Shown: positions 8,571-16,462 of the stretch, piece after piece
Layout of the letters: each line of letters begins with the position of its first letter
How positions within the stretch are numbered: the stretch's first letter is position 1
Source: Agromyces sp. 3263
GTDB lineage: Bacteria > Actinomycetota > Actinomycetes > Actinomycetales > Microbacteriaceae
Direction of reading: 5' to 3'
DNA: 64,000 nt
Assembly: GCF_031456545.1 (NCBI RefSeq)
Contig: NZ_JAVDUV010000001.1
Span: 1,426,001 to 1,490,000 of the forward strand
The notes under the pieces: model-generated
Told to the model about the DNA's origin: nothing
Databases searched by the model: none
Seen by the model: only the letters and a program-made list of their open reading frames with translations
Position numbers and translations under genes: made by a program

Positions 8571-10193
8571 TCAGCGCTCCTCTCGGGTCGATTCGGTGGG
8601 CGGAACGGCGGGCACCGCATCCGGGATGGCGGCGGGAGCGGCATCCGGAATGGCGGTCGGCGGGGCATCCGCTGGGTCGGCGATCACGAAGTCGTGGTCG
8701 TGGACCGTGCCGACGGGAATGACGCGTCGGGCGAAGAACTCGGGGAACACGGGCCGGACCAGGAGCGTGACGATGAGGCCGAGCGCCAGGGCGCCCACGC
8801 CGATCCAGAACACGGTGCCGACGCCGAGGACGGAGTCCCCGACGTAGTCGGGCCGGGCCATGTCGATCGCGCTCACGATGAATGCCACGATCATGAGCAG
8901 GGCGCCGAGCGCGGGGAGGACACCGGCGACGATGAAGGACCGGGGCCCGCGACGCAGGTCGGAAGCGAAATAGACGATCGCCGCGATCGCGGTGACGGCG
9001 TAGTAGGCGGCGACCATCACGCCGATCGCGAGGATCGCGAGGCCGATGAAGTCGCTCGAGACCAGCGTGAGCACGACGATCGTGGCGACGCTGAGTCCGG
9101 CCCACCAGTAAGTGGCGAGATGGGGGGTGCGGTGCACGCGATGCACCCGGCCGACGCTCGCCGGAAGTGCGCGGTATGTGGCCATGCTGAGCCAGGTGCG
9201 GGGGGTGCTCACGGCCACCGTGAAGAGCGCCGCAAGTGCGGACAACCCGATCGCCAGGGTGATCACCCGGCCGAAGACCTCGCCTGTGGCGAGCGGGCCG
9301 AGCACCGAGAGCACGTCGTCGATCGCGGCATCCGACGTGATCAGGTCGACCCCGCCGTAGCCGATCGCGGCGACCGAGGCGCCGCAGTAGAGCACCAGCA
9401 GGATGACCGTCGAGATGATCACGGCACGACCCGGCGTACGGGAACGCTCCGTCGTCTCCTCGTTGACGGAGATGAGCGCGTCCCAGCCCCAGTAGATGAA
9501 CAGGCACAGGATGACGCCCGCGACCAGTCCGGCGGGATCGCCGACGGCCAACGGGTTGAACCAGCTGAGGCTCACCGGCTCGCCGGTCGAGGGCGCCGTG
9601 CCGGCGGCCATCGCCGAGAACGCGGCCACGCAGAATCCGCCGATCGCCACGATCTGCAGCGCGATGAGGGCGTACTGGATCCAGGCCGCGAGCTCGATCC
9701 CTCGCACGGCGACCGCGGCGCTGAGCGCGATGAGGCCGATCGCGATCGCGATCGTCGCGACGGGATCGTCGGCGACGAACCCGAGTCCGACGGCGTCGAG
9801 GAGGTAGACCGTGGCGACCTCGGCGAGCGCAGCCGTGGCGATGAACGTCGCGACCTGCGGCACCCATCCTCCGAAGAACCATCCCGCGAACGGGCCGAGC
9901 GCCCGCGAGATCCAGACGAAGACGCCGCCGCAGTCGGGCATGGCGCGGTTCAGGTCGCGGAACGCGAACGCGGTGAAGAGGATCGGCACGAAGCCGAGCA
10001 GGAAGGCGGCCGGGGTCTGCACGCCGACGGCCCCGACGACGTACCCGAGCGTGACCGCGAGGCTGTACGCCGGCGCGACGGCGGCGAGGCCGAGTGCCAC
10101 GATACGGCCGAGGCCGAGCGCGTCGCGTTGGAGGCCCTTGTCGGGTGCGCCCGCTGTGGGCGACGACGCCGGGGTGAGAGGTGTCGGGCTCAT
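8571..10193 (-). CDS. APC-superfamily amino-acid permease
   Basis: A 540-residue membrane protein with 12 or more hydrophobic segments. The N-terminus is of the APC amino-acid/polyamine permease type (LGLGRIVALGLAAVAPAYSL), followed by FRDLNRAMPDCGGVFVWISRALGP, typical of the second to third helices. The tail (last ~55 residues) is Ala/Pro-rich and cytoplasmic. The ATG at 10193 has a GGAG site 8 nt upstream; an upstream in-frame ATG at 10343 would run through the operators and is rejected. The gene is divergent from a TetR regulator and followed directly by a nitrilase-family hydrolase. Confidence 0.87.
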   Translation of the reverse strand: MSPTPLTPASSPTAGAPDKGLQRDALGLGRIVALGLAAVAPAYSLAVTLGYVVGAVGVQTPAAFLLGFVPILFTAFAFRDLNRAMPDCGGVFVWISRALGPFAGWFFGGWVPQVATFIATAALAEVATVYLLDAVGLGFVADDPVATIAIAIGLIALSAAVAVRGIELAAWIQYALIALQIVAIGGFCVAAFSAMAAGTAPSTGEPVSLSWFNPLAVGDPAGLVAGVILCLFIYWGWDALISVNEETTERSRTPGRAVIISTVILLVLYCGASVAAIGYGGVDLITSDAAIDDVLSVLGPLATGEVFGRVITLAIGLSALAALFTVAVSTPRTWLSMATYRALPASVGRVHRVHRTPHLATYWWAGLSVATIVVLTLVSSDFIGLAILAIGVMVAAYYAVTAIAAIVYFASDLRRGPRSFIVAGVLPALGALLMIVAFIVSAIDMARPDYVGDSVLGVGTVFWIGVGALALGLIVTLLVRPVFPEFFARRVIPVGTVHDHDFVIADPADAPPTAIPDAAPAAIPDAVPAVPPTESTREER

Positions 10194-10215
10194 CGAGTCT
10201 CCTTCGACTGCGATC

Positions 10216-10309
10216 GTTGTCTGAATGATCTTCAGACAACTCAGTTGAATGGCATTCAAACAACGACATGGTCGCGCGTCAAGTGTTTTCCGTACGAGAT
10301 TCAGAAAAC
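10216..10309. promoter_or_regulatory. Three operator-like palindromes between permease and TetR genes
   Basis: Site 1 (10216-10240) is a perfect inverted repeat, GTTGTCTGAA, 5 nt, TTCAGACAAC. Site 2 (10241-10264) contains TTGAAT-GGC-ATTCAA and, on the minus strand, begins GTTGTTTGAATG, matching site 1 in its left half. Site 3 (10285-10309) has arms GTTTTC/GAAAAC in a 25-bp frame identical in length to site 1 and shares TCTGAAT with it on the minus strand. Site 1 lies 23 nt upstream of the permease start and site 3 lies 49 nt upstream of the TetR start, so the TetR protein probably represses both (inference). Confidence 0.7.
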
Positions 10310-10357
10310 GGTGCGCGCGGGACGCGCCCTGGCCCCGGATCACGGCAGAATGAGCGC

Positions 10358-10972
10358 GTGCCCCGTCCCAACCGCAAGGCCGAGCGACGCCTCGCCATCC
10401 TCGACGCCGCCCGTCGCGTGGCCGTACGCGAAGGCGCCGAGGGCACCACGCTGCGCGCCGTCGCGACCGCCGCCGACATGGAGCCTTCGGCGGTGCTCTA
10501 CTACTTCACGGGGCTCAGCGAGATCGTGCGTGAGCTCGTCTACGCGGCGAGCGACCGGTTCATCGACACCATCAGCCGGGCGGTCGCAGAGGCGAGCACA
10601 CCCGGCCAGCGGCTCACCGCCGCCATCGAGGCCGGCAGCACCGGCGGGCTCGAGGGTGACGAGTCGCGCATCCTCTACGAGTTCTGGCCGGCCGGCCTGC
10701 GCGACGAGTCGCTGAACGACGCCGACCACGCCCTCGACCGTCGCCAGGTCGAGATCTACGTCGGGATCCTCGACGACGGCGTGGCTGCCGGCGTCTTCCA
10801 TCCGCGCATCCAGGTCACCGAGGTGGCCTGGGCACTCGTCGCGCTGGAGGACGGCCTCGTGATGGACATCCTCGCGGGCACCAAGACCCACGGCGAGGTC
10901 ACCGCGCTCATCCGGTCGGTCGCCGCGGCGCTGCTCGACGTGTCGCTGCCCGCGCCAGGAGGCGACGCCTGA
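10358..10972 (+). CDS. TetR/AcrR-family transcriptional regulator
   Basis: A 204-residue regulator. Residues 5-55 form the TetR helix-turn-helix (AILDAARRVAVREGAEGTTLRAVATAA followed by ALYYFTG-like helix 3 with SAVLYYFTG). The C-terminal two thirds is the variable ligand-binding domain. The GTG at 10358 is chosen because CAGAAT, a -10-like box, ends 6 nt upstream (leaderless pattern) and because the longer open frame would start inside the operator region. The divergent permease-nitrilase operon is the probable target; the ligand is unknown. Confidence 0.87.
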   Translation: MPRPNRKAERRLAILDAARRVAVREGAEGTTLRAVATAADMEPSAVLYYFTGLSEIVRELVYAASDRFIDTISRAVAEASTPGQRLTAAIEAGSTGGLEGDESRILYEFWPAGLRDESLNDADHALDRRQVEIYVGILDDGVAAGVFHPRIQVTEVAWALVALEDGLVMDILAGTKTHGEVTALIRSVAAALLDVSLPAPGGDA

Positions 10973-10997
10973 CGGCGGCCTTCGCGCGCGGCGGCGG

Positions 10998-11531
10998 TCA
11001 GCGCGCGCGGCCGGGCGGCCGCGGGCGGCGGGCGTAGGCCCGGGCCGAGCGGCTCGACAGGGCGAGCATCACCAGGATGTCGAGGGCGAGCGTCACGAAC
11101 GTGGTCTGCAGCGTGATCTCCTGGTCGCCGACCCACCAGGTCACGAACGACGAGCTGATGCTGATGGTGGAGATGACCATCACCACGATGCGCGGCCAGT
11201 TGAGCCCGAGCCACGTCAGCACGCCGAGCACGAGGTCGATGAGCAGCACGACGCCGATCAGGATAACGGTGAACGTGTAGACGGCCTGCGATGTCGCCGC
11301 GAACGCGTCGCCGGTGATCGGGTCGCCGACCTCGTCGACCGCCTCAGTGAAGACCTGGTCCCACTGGAGCGAGAGCGCGCCCAGCCAGACGGCACCCGCC
11401 AGCACCCGCAGCAGCACGAGTGCCGCGCCGACGGTGGTCGAGATGGGCCGGCGCATGGCGGGCGGACCTGCGACGGGCGCGACGAGCACGGCCGGCGGCT
11501 CGAACGCCGGGCGCTTCTCGACGGCGGTCAT
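10998..11531 (-). CDS. Small multi-pass membrane protein, unknown function
   Basis: A 177-residue protein that I do not recognise as a named family. Four hydrophobic segments are visible at roughly residues 33-52, 83-105, 113-130 and 140-158, with a Pro-rich cytoplasmic N-terminus and an Arg/Pro-rich C-terminus. Its ATG overlaps the stop of the upstream LssY-like gene (ATGA), so the two are translationally coupled and probably act together at the membrane. Confidence 0.75.
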   Translation of the reverse strand: MTAVEKRPAFEPPAVLVAPVAGPPAMRRPISTTVGAALVLLRVLAGAVWLGALSLQWDQVFTEAVDEVGDPITGDAFAATSQAVYTFTVILIGVVLLIDLVLGVLTWLGLNWPRIVVMVISTISISSSFVTWWVGDQEITLQTTFVTLALDILVMLALSSRSARAYARRPRPPGRAR

Positions 11532-12469
11532 GCGTCACCGCCTGCCGGGAGCGCGGATGCCCCGGGCGCGGCATCCGGAACCGACGCGGCCGCCGCGGCA
11601 TCCGGAACCGACCCGGCATCCGCCACCGTGACGCCACGCACGTCGATCACCGGTAGGTCGCCGTCGGTGATGATCGAGTCGCCGCCGCCGTTGCGGGAGT
11701 GGTAGCCGGTCGCGAAGTCGCGCAGCACCTCGACGCGCACGGCGGGGTGCGCGTCGCGCACCGTGGTGACGATGTGGTCGCGTTCGACGTCGGTGTCGGC
11801 GTCGATCTTGTGCGTGACCTGCAGGGTGAAGAGCGAGAAGCCCACCGCCCGGTCGAACGTGCCCGCGGCGAGCCAGTCGACGCGCGAGCCGCCGGGCAGC
11901 AGCCAGCCGTCGGGGCAGCGCCAGAAGCGCACGTGGTGGCGCTTCGCGGGATTGCCGGCCACCTCCTGCTGGTACGCGGAGTCCTGCTGCCGCCCGAACA
12001 GGAAGAGCGGGCTCACCGGAGCCTCGTCGTAGCTGCGCCGGGTCACGGTGGACGTGACGATGCGCCAGCTGGAGCCGAGGGTGACCTCGTCGGCGCGCGT
12101 CCACCCGGCGGCGAGCATCGCGGCGTGCAGCTGTGCCTCGTCGCCGAGCACCGCGAGGTTCACGGGGTCGCCGAGGAGTCCGTCGCTCGTGCGGGCGCGA
12201 CCGATGAAGTAGTCGGGCACGTAGATGGTGGTGAGGATGCGGTGCAGCCGTGGCAGCACGAGGTAGGCGAGCAGTGCCCAGAACAGGACGAAGCCGAGGA
12301 TGCCCCACCAGCCGAACGAGAACGACTCGGTGAACAGCAGGTAGGCGAGCCAGATGGCCGCGAGCCCGGCGAAGACGAAGAAGAAGCCGTCGAGCAGCGC
12401 GCTGAACGAGAACCCGCGCCGTGGCGCCTCGCCTGCCGCACCGGATGCCTCGGCGCCCACCCCGCCCAT
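11528..12469 (-). CDS. LssY C-terminal-domain membrane protein
   Basis: A 313-residue protein. Two membrane helices lie at about residues 25-70, followed by a soluble domain matching the LssY C-terminal family: DPVNLAVLGDEAQLHAAMLAAGW, SPLFLFGRQQDSAYQQEV and KRHHVRFWR. The biochemical function of this domain is not established. It is found alone or fused to PAP2-type phosphatases; no phosphatase motif is present here. The C-terminal 30 residues are an Ala/Asp/Pro repeat. It is coupled by an ATGA overlap to the downstream four-helix membrane protein. Confidence 0.78.
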   Translation of the reverse strand: MGGVGAEASGAAGEAPRRGFSFSALLDGFFFVFAGLAAIWLAYLLFTESFSFGWWGILGFVLFWALLAYLVLPRLHRILTTIYVPDYFIGRARTSDGLLGDPVNLAVLGDEAQLHAAMLAAGWTRADEVTLGSSWRIVTSTVTRRSYDEAPVSPLFLFGRQQDSAYQQEVAGNPAKRHHVRFWRCPDGWLLPGGSRVDWLAAGTFDRAVGFSLFTLQVTHKIDADTDVERDHIVTTVRDAHPAVRVEVLRDFATGYHSRNGGGDSIITDGDLPVIDVRGVTVADAGSVPDAAAAASVPDAAPGASALPAGGDA

Positions 12470-12530
12470 GACTGCATGCTAGTCCGCGGGACCACGCCGA
12501 CGGCCCCTCGTGCCACCGCCCCGCCGTGAT

Positions 12531-12545
12531 TAGGCTGCCCGCATG
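12531..12545 (+). promoter_or_regulatory. Leaderless-type -10 box
   Basis: TAGGCT at 12531-12536, 6 nt before the ATG at 12543 of the class V aminotransferase gene. Same box and spacing as at 13813 and, on the minus strand, at 24219. Confidence 0.6.
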
Positions 12546-13754
12546 GCCTACGACGTCGCGCGCATCCGTTCGCTGTTCCCCTCGCTGGAGAGCGGGTGGG
12601 CGCACTTCGACGGTCCGGGCGGAACGCAGACGCCGCGCGCGGTCGGCGACGCCGTGGCATCCGTGCTCACCGGGCCGCTCTCCAACCGCGGCACGATCGG
12701 CGAGTCGGAGGAGCGCGCCGAGGCCGCGGTGCACCGGTTCCGGCTGGCGATGGCCGACCTGCTCGACGCGCACCCCCGCGGCATCGTGCACGGCCGCAGC
12801 GCGACGCAGCTGACTTACGACTTCTCACGGCATCTCTCACGCGAGTGGGGTCCCGGCGACGAGGTGGTGGTCACCCGCCTCGACCACGACGCGAACGTGC
12901 GGCCGTGGGTGCAGGCGGCCGAGCACACGGGCGCGACGGTGCGCTGGGTCGACTTCGACCCCGACACCGCAGAGCTGTCGACGGATGCCGCGGCCGCGGC
13001 GCTCTCAGACCGCACCCGCGTCGTCGCGGTGACGGGGGCGTCGAACCTGCTGGGCACGAAGCCCGACGTCGCCGGGATCGCCGCCGCGGCGCACGACGCC
13101 GGCGCGCTCGTGTTCGTCGACGGCGTGCACCTCACCGCGCACGAGCTGCCGGCGATGGGTGCACTCGGCGCTGACTTCTACGTGTGCTCGCCCTACAAGT
13201 TCCTCGGCCCGCACTGCGGCGTGCTCGCGGCCCGGCCCGAGCTGCTCGAGCGGATCCTGCCCGACAAGCTGCTGCCGGCGACCAACGTGGTGCCCGAGCG
13301 GTTCGAGTTCGGCACACTCCCCTACGAGCTGCTGGCGGGGGTCACGGCCGCCGTCGACGTGCTGGCAGGGCTCGACCCCGACGCGGCCGAGGCGGCGGAG
13401 TCGCGCCGGGAGCGCCTCACCGCGTCGTACGCCGCGCTGCACGAGCACGAGGCGCGGCTGCTCGACCGGCTCGAGGAGGGGCTGGCCGCGCTGCCGGGTG
13501 CGTCGATCCGGTCACGCGCGGCGCGGCGGACGCCCACCCTGCTCGCCACGTTCGACGGCCGCGTGGCGGCCGACCTCACCCGGTCGCTCGCCGAGGGGAA
13601 GGTGCTCGCGCCGTCGGGCAACTTCTATGCGCTCGAGGCGTCGCGGCACCTCGGCCTCGGCGATGCTGGTGGCCTGCGAATGGGTCTCGCGCCCTACACC
13701 GACGACGCCGACGTGGACCGGTTGCTCGAGGGCCTCGCCTGGGCGCTGCGCTGA
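12543..13754 (+). CDS. Cysteine desulfurase-like protein (class V aminotransferase fold)
   Basis: A 403-residue PLP enzyme of the class V aminotransferase family, closest in style to the cysteine desulfurase-like VC1184 subgroup. The PLP pocket is intact: HGRSATQLTYDF, the Asp-containing VFVDGVHLTAH segment, and the Schiff-base Lys in CSPYKFLGPHCG. N-terminal FDGPGGTQTP is typical. The active-site Cys loop of true IscS/SufS is not obvious, and no Fe-S scaffold genes are nearby, so desulfurase activity is uncertain. The ATG is preceded 6 nt upstream by TAGGCT. Confidence 0.85.
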   Translation: MAYDVARIRSLFPSLESGWAHFDGPGGTQTPRAVGDAVASVLTGPLSNRGTIGESEERAEAAVHRFRLAMADLLDAHPRGIVHGRSATQLTYDFSRHLSREWGPGDEVVVTRLDHDANVRPWVQAAEHTGATVRWVDFDPDTAELSTDAAAAALSDRTRVVAVTGASNLLGTKPDVAGIAAAAHDAGALVFVDGVHLTAHELPAMGALGADFYVCSPYKFLGPHCGVLAARPELLERILPDKLLPATNVVPERFEFGTLPYELLAGVTAAVDVLAGLDPDAAEAAESRRERLTASYAALHEHEARLLDRLEEGLAALPGASIRSRAARRTPTLLATFDGRVAADLTRSLAEGKVLAPSGNFYALEASRHLGLGDAGGLRMGLAPYTDDADVDRLLEGLAWALR

Positions 13755-13812
13755 CGGCCTCCGCCGGGACGCTGCGCTGACGCCCCGGGTGTCGCGCCGC
13801 CGCCCCGGTCCG

Positions 13813-13827
13813 TAGGCTGAGCGGATG
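13813..13827 (+). promoter_or_regulatory. Leaderless-type -10 box
   Basis: TAGGCT at 13813-13818, 6 nt before the ATG at 13825 of the PEP-mutase-family gene. Confidence 0.6.
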
Positions 13828-14598
13828 ACCCTCGCCGAGACCGCTGCCGAACTCCGCCGCCTGCACACCGACCCCGAACTGCTGCAGGTGGTGAACGTGT
13901 GGGACGTCGTGAGCGCCAAGGCCGTGGCCGCGCTGCACGCCACCCGCGCGATCGCGACGGCCAGCCACTCCATCGCCGCCACGTTCGGGTACCCCGACGG
14001 CGAGCAGATCCCCGTGGACCTCATGCTCGACATGGTGGGGCGCATCGCGGCCGCCGTCGACGTTCCCGTCACCGCCGACCTCGAGGCCGGCTACGGCGAC
14101 CCGGGCGAGACGATCCGCCGCGCGATCGGCGTGGGCGTCGTCGGCGCGAACCTCGAGGACCAGCTGAAGCCCCTCGCCGAGTCCGTCGCCGCCGTCGAGG
14201 CCGCCGTGGCCGCCGGCGAGGCCGAGGGCGTGCCGTTCGTGCTCAATGCGCGCACGGACGCGTTCCTCCGCGGTCGCGATCGCGAGCGCGACACGAACGT
14301 CGCCGACGCGATCGAGCGCGGGCGCGCCTACCTCGAGGCCGGCGCCACCTGCGTCTTCGTGCCCGGCAACTTCGGCGAGGACGTCGTCGTCGAGCTCGTC
14401 GCCGGCCTCGGCGAGCAGCGGGTCAGCCTCATCGGGCTCCCCGACGTGCCCACGCCCACGCGCCTCCAGGAGCTCGGCGTCGCGCGCCTCTCCTACGGCC
14501 CGTACAGCCAGCGCGTCGTGCTCGCCGAGCTGCAGGACCTGGCGAGCTACCTCTACGACGGGGGCGTGCTGCCCGCCGGCATCCGACCGCTCAACTAG
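13825..14598 (+). CDS. Isocitrate lyase/PEP mutase-family protein
   Basis: A 257-residue TIM-barrel protein of the PEP mutase/isocitrate lyase superfamily, enzymes that make or break C-C or P-C bonds of 2-oxo acids using Mg. Family signatures are NVWDVVSAK near the N-terminus, the metal-binding TADLEAGYGD, GVNLEDQ-like VGANLEDQLKP, and FVLNARTDAFLRG. The catalytic KKCGH-type loop of isocitrate lyase is absent, so the reaction is unknown (carboxyvinyl-phosphonate mutase-like or oxaloacetate lyase-like). Leaderless-type promoter directly upstream. Confidence 0.85.
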   Translation: MTLAETAAELRRLHTDPELLQVVNVWDVVSAKAVAALHATRAIATASHSIAATFGYPDGEQIPVDLMLDMVGRIAAAVDVPVTADLEAGYGDPGETIRRAIGVGVVGANLEDQLKPLAESVAAVEAAVAAGEAEGVPFVLNARTDAFLRGRDRERDTNVADAIERGRAYLEAGATCVFVPGNFGEDVVVELVAGLGEQRVSLIGLPDVPTPTRLQELGVARLSYGPYSQRVVLAELQDLASYLYDGGVLPAGIRPLN

Positions 14599-14652
14599 CG
14601 CCCACTCCGCGAATCCCCCGCCCGACGGATGCCCCGCGCGCCGGTCCGTCGC

Positions 14653-14658
14653 TAGGGT
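14653..14658 (+). promoter_or_regulatory. -10 box ahead of a 17-codon upstream ORF
   Basis: TAGGGT, 6 nt before the GTG at 14665, in the same geometry as the leaderless promoters of other genes in this window. Confidence 0.5.
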
Positions 14659-14664
14659 GGCCCT

Positions 14665-14718
14665 GTGGCGGTTCGACCGTCCGGGGCCGTGCGGGGGCCG
14701 GCCCATCGCGGGTCCTGA
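14665..14718 (+). CDS. Candidate leaderless 17-residue upstream ORF
   Basis: GTG-started frame encoding MAVRPSGAVRGPAHRGS and a TGA stop, placed exactly 6 nt after a TAGGGT box and ending 24 nt before the ABC ATPase ATG. If transcription starts at the GTG, ribosomes must translate this peptide before reaching the ATPase gene's own GAGGAG site. It could be a leader peptide or simply a by-product of the promoter. No similarity is known to me. Confidence 0.35.
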   Translation: MAVRPSGAVRGPAHRGS

Positions 14719-14742
14719 CGTCCCCGCACGTGAGGAGAGCGC

Positions 14743-15639
14743 ATGGAGAGCGGCATCCCCATCGAGATCTCGGGGCTCAGCAAGCAGTTCGGCCACGTGA
14801 CCGCGGTCGACGACCTCAGCTTCACGGTGGAACCCGGCCGGGTCACCGGGTTCCTCGGCCCGAACGGCGCGGGCAAGACGACGACCCTGCGGGTGCTCCT
14901 CGGACTCGTTCGGCCCAGCACGGGCACGGCCACCTTCGGCGGCACCGCCTACCGCGACCTGCCGCGCCCCCTCACGACGGTGGGCGCCGCGCTCGACGCG
15001 AACTTCCACCCCGGCCGCACGGCCCGCAACCACCTGCGCGTCTACGCCACGGCGGCGGGCATCCCTGGCACCCGCGTGCCGGCCGTGCTCGAGCAGGTCG
15101 GCCTCGACGAGTTCGCCGACCGGCGCGTGGGCGGCTACTCCCTCGGCATGCGCCAGCGGCTCTCGCTGGCCTACACCCTGCTCGGCGATCCGGCCGTGTT
15201 CGTGCTCGACGAACCCATCAACGGCCTCGACCCCGAGGGCATCAAGTGGATCCGCGGGTTCCTGCAGGGCCTCGCCCGCGAGGGGCGAACGGTGCTCGTG
15301 AGCTCGCACCTGCTCAGCGAGGTGCAGCAGAGCGTCGACGACGTGGTGATCATCTCGCGCGGCCGGCTCGTGAAGACCGGCACGCTGTCGAGCCTCGAGC
15401 TCGACGCCGCACCGCGCACCATCGTCGACTCCCCCGACCGGCCGAGCCTCGCCGCGGCGCTCGAGCAGGCCGGGCTGGAGTTCACCGAGGGTCGCAGCGG
15501 CTTCATCGTCGATGAGCCCGACCCCGGACTCGTCGGGCACGCGGCCTTCGTCGGCGGCGTCGAGCTCAGCGCCCTGCACCGGCTGAAATCCGGACTCGAG
15601 GAGTCGTTCCTCGCACTCGTCGGCGAGGAGGTGCACTGA
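14743..15639 (+). CDS. ABC transporter ATP-binding protein
   Basis: A 298-residue ATPase subunit of the DrrA/CcmA-like export type. Walker A GPNGAGKT (residues 39-46), signature YSLGMRQRLSLA, Walker B VFVLDEPINGLDPEG, and the H-loop SSHLLSE are all present. The C-terminal ~90 residues form the extra domain common in drug and lipid exporters. It is energised at the inner face of the membrane together with the permease encoded next, whose ATG overlaps this stop codon (TGATG). Ribosome-binding site GAGGAG precedes the ATG. Confidence 0.92.
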   Translation: MESGIPIEISGLSKQFGHVTAVDDLSFTVEPGRVTGFLGPNGAGKTTTLRVLLGLVRPSTGTATFGGTAYRDLPRPLTTVGAALDANFHPGRTARNHLRVYATAAGIPGTRVPAVLEQVGLDEFADRRVGGYSLGMRQRLSLAYTLLGDPAVFVLDEPINGLDPEGIKWIRGFLQGLAREGRTVLVSSHLLSEVQQSVDDVVIISRGRLVKTGTLSSLELDAAPRTIVDSPDRPSLAAALEQAGLEFTEGRSGFIVDEPDPGLVGHAAFVGGVELSALHRLKSGLEESFLALVGEEVH

Positions 15640-16460
15640 TGCGCGCGATCGGCTCGGAGTTCCAGAAGGTCTTCACGACGCGCATGTGGTGGCTGCTCGC
15701 CATCCTGCTCGTCGCCTACGTCGCCTTCCTCGCTGGCGGCCTCGGTGCGTTCTTCGGCTGGGCGATCGAGAATCCGGATGCCGCGTCGCGGGCCGGCGGC
15801 AGCACGCAGCTGCCTCCCGGGGCCCAGCTCGCTCCGCTGCTCTACAGCTTCGCCTCGTCGGTGGGCTACGTGTTCCCCGTGCTGCTCGGTGCGCTCGCGG
15901 TCACCGGGGAGTTCCGGCACAAGACGCTCACGCCCACGTTCCTCGCCCAGCCGCACCGGTCGGTGGTGCTCAGCGCGAAGTTCGTCTCGGAGCTCGTGAT
16001 GGGCGCCGGCTTCGGGGTGATCGCGTTCGCCACGTCGGTCGCCGCGGGTGCCGGGGCGCTCGCCCTGTTCGGCCTCGACAGCGGCCTGGACGACAGCGAC
16101 ACGTGGGCGCTCGTCGGCCGCGGCATCCTCGCGATGGCGCTCTGGGCGACCATCGGCGTCGGGCTCGGCTCGCTCGTGCCCAACCAGGTCGCCGCCATCG
16201 TCATCGTGATCGCGTTCACCCAGTTCGTCGAGCCGATCCTGCGCCTGGCGGCGTCGCTGAACGAGGTCACCGCATCGATCGGCCAGTTCCTGCCGGGGGC
16301 TGCGAGCGACGCGCTCGTCGGCGCCTCGTTCTACAGCATCGCCTCGGCGGGTGGAACGCAGACGCTCGACTGGTGGCAGGGCGGGCTCGTGCTGCTCGCG
16401 ATCGGCGTGCTGGCGACGCTCATCGGCGGCGCGACGACGTGGCGCCGGGACGTGCAGTAG
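15639..16460 (+). CDS. ABC-2-type transporter permease
   Basis: A 273-residue integral membrane protein with about six hydrophobic segments and the ABC-2 layout: a first helix after IGSEFQKVFTTRMWW, a large extracytoplasmic loop, then VTGEFRHKTLTPTFL typical of the cytoplasmic coupling region. It overlaps the ATPase stop by one base. The pair would export a hydrophobic compound; nothing nearby indicates which one. A downstream AlkZ-like gene begins 2 nt after its stop, so the three may be co-transcribed. Confidence 0.87.
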   Translation: MRAIGSEFQKVFTTRMWWLLAILLVAYVAFLAGGLGAFFGWAIENPDAASRAGGSTQLPPGAQLAPLLYSFASSVGYVFPVLLGALAVTGEFRHKTLTPTFLAQPHRSVVLSAKFVSELVMGAGFGVIAFATSVAAGAGALALFGLDSGLDDSDTWALVGRGILAMALWATIGVGLGSLVPNQVAAIVIVIAFTQFVEPILRLAASLNEVTASIGQFLPGAASDALVGASFYSIASAGGTQTLDWWQGGLVLLAIGVLATLIGGATTWRRDVQ

Positions 16461-16462
16461 CG

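Noticed and set aside
8569..10269. Upstream extension of the nitrilase open frame to 860 codons
   Set aside because: Covers the permease gene in another frame; the GTG at 8568 has a ribosome-binding site and matches the family length.
12543..13754. Fe-S cluster assembly cysteine desulfurase (SufS/IscS)
   Set aside because: No scaffold or suf genes adjacent and no clear catalytic Cys loop; annotated only as desulfurase-like.
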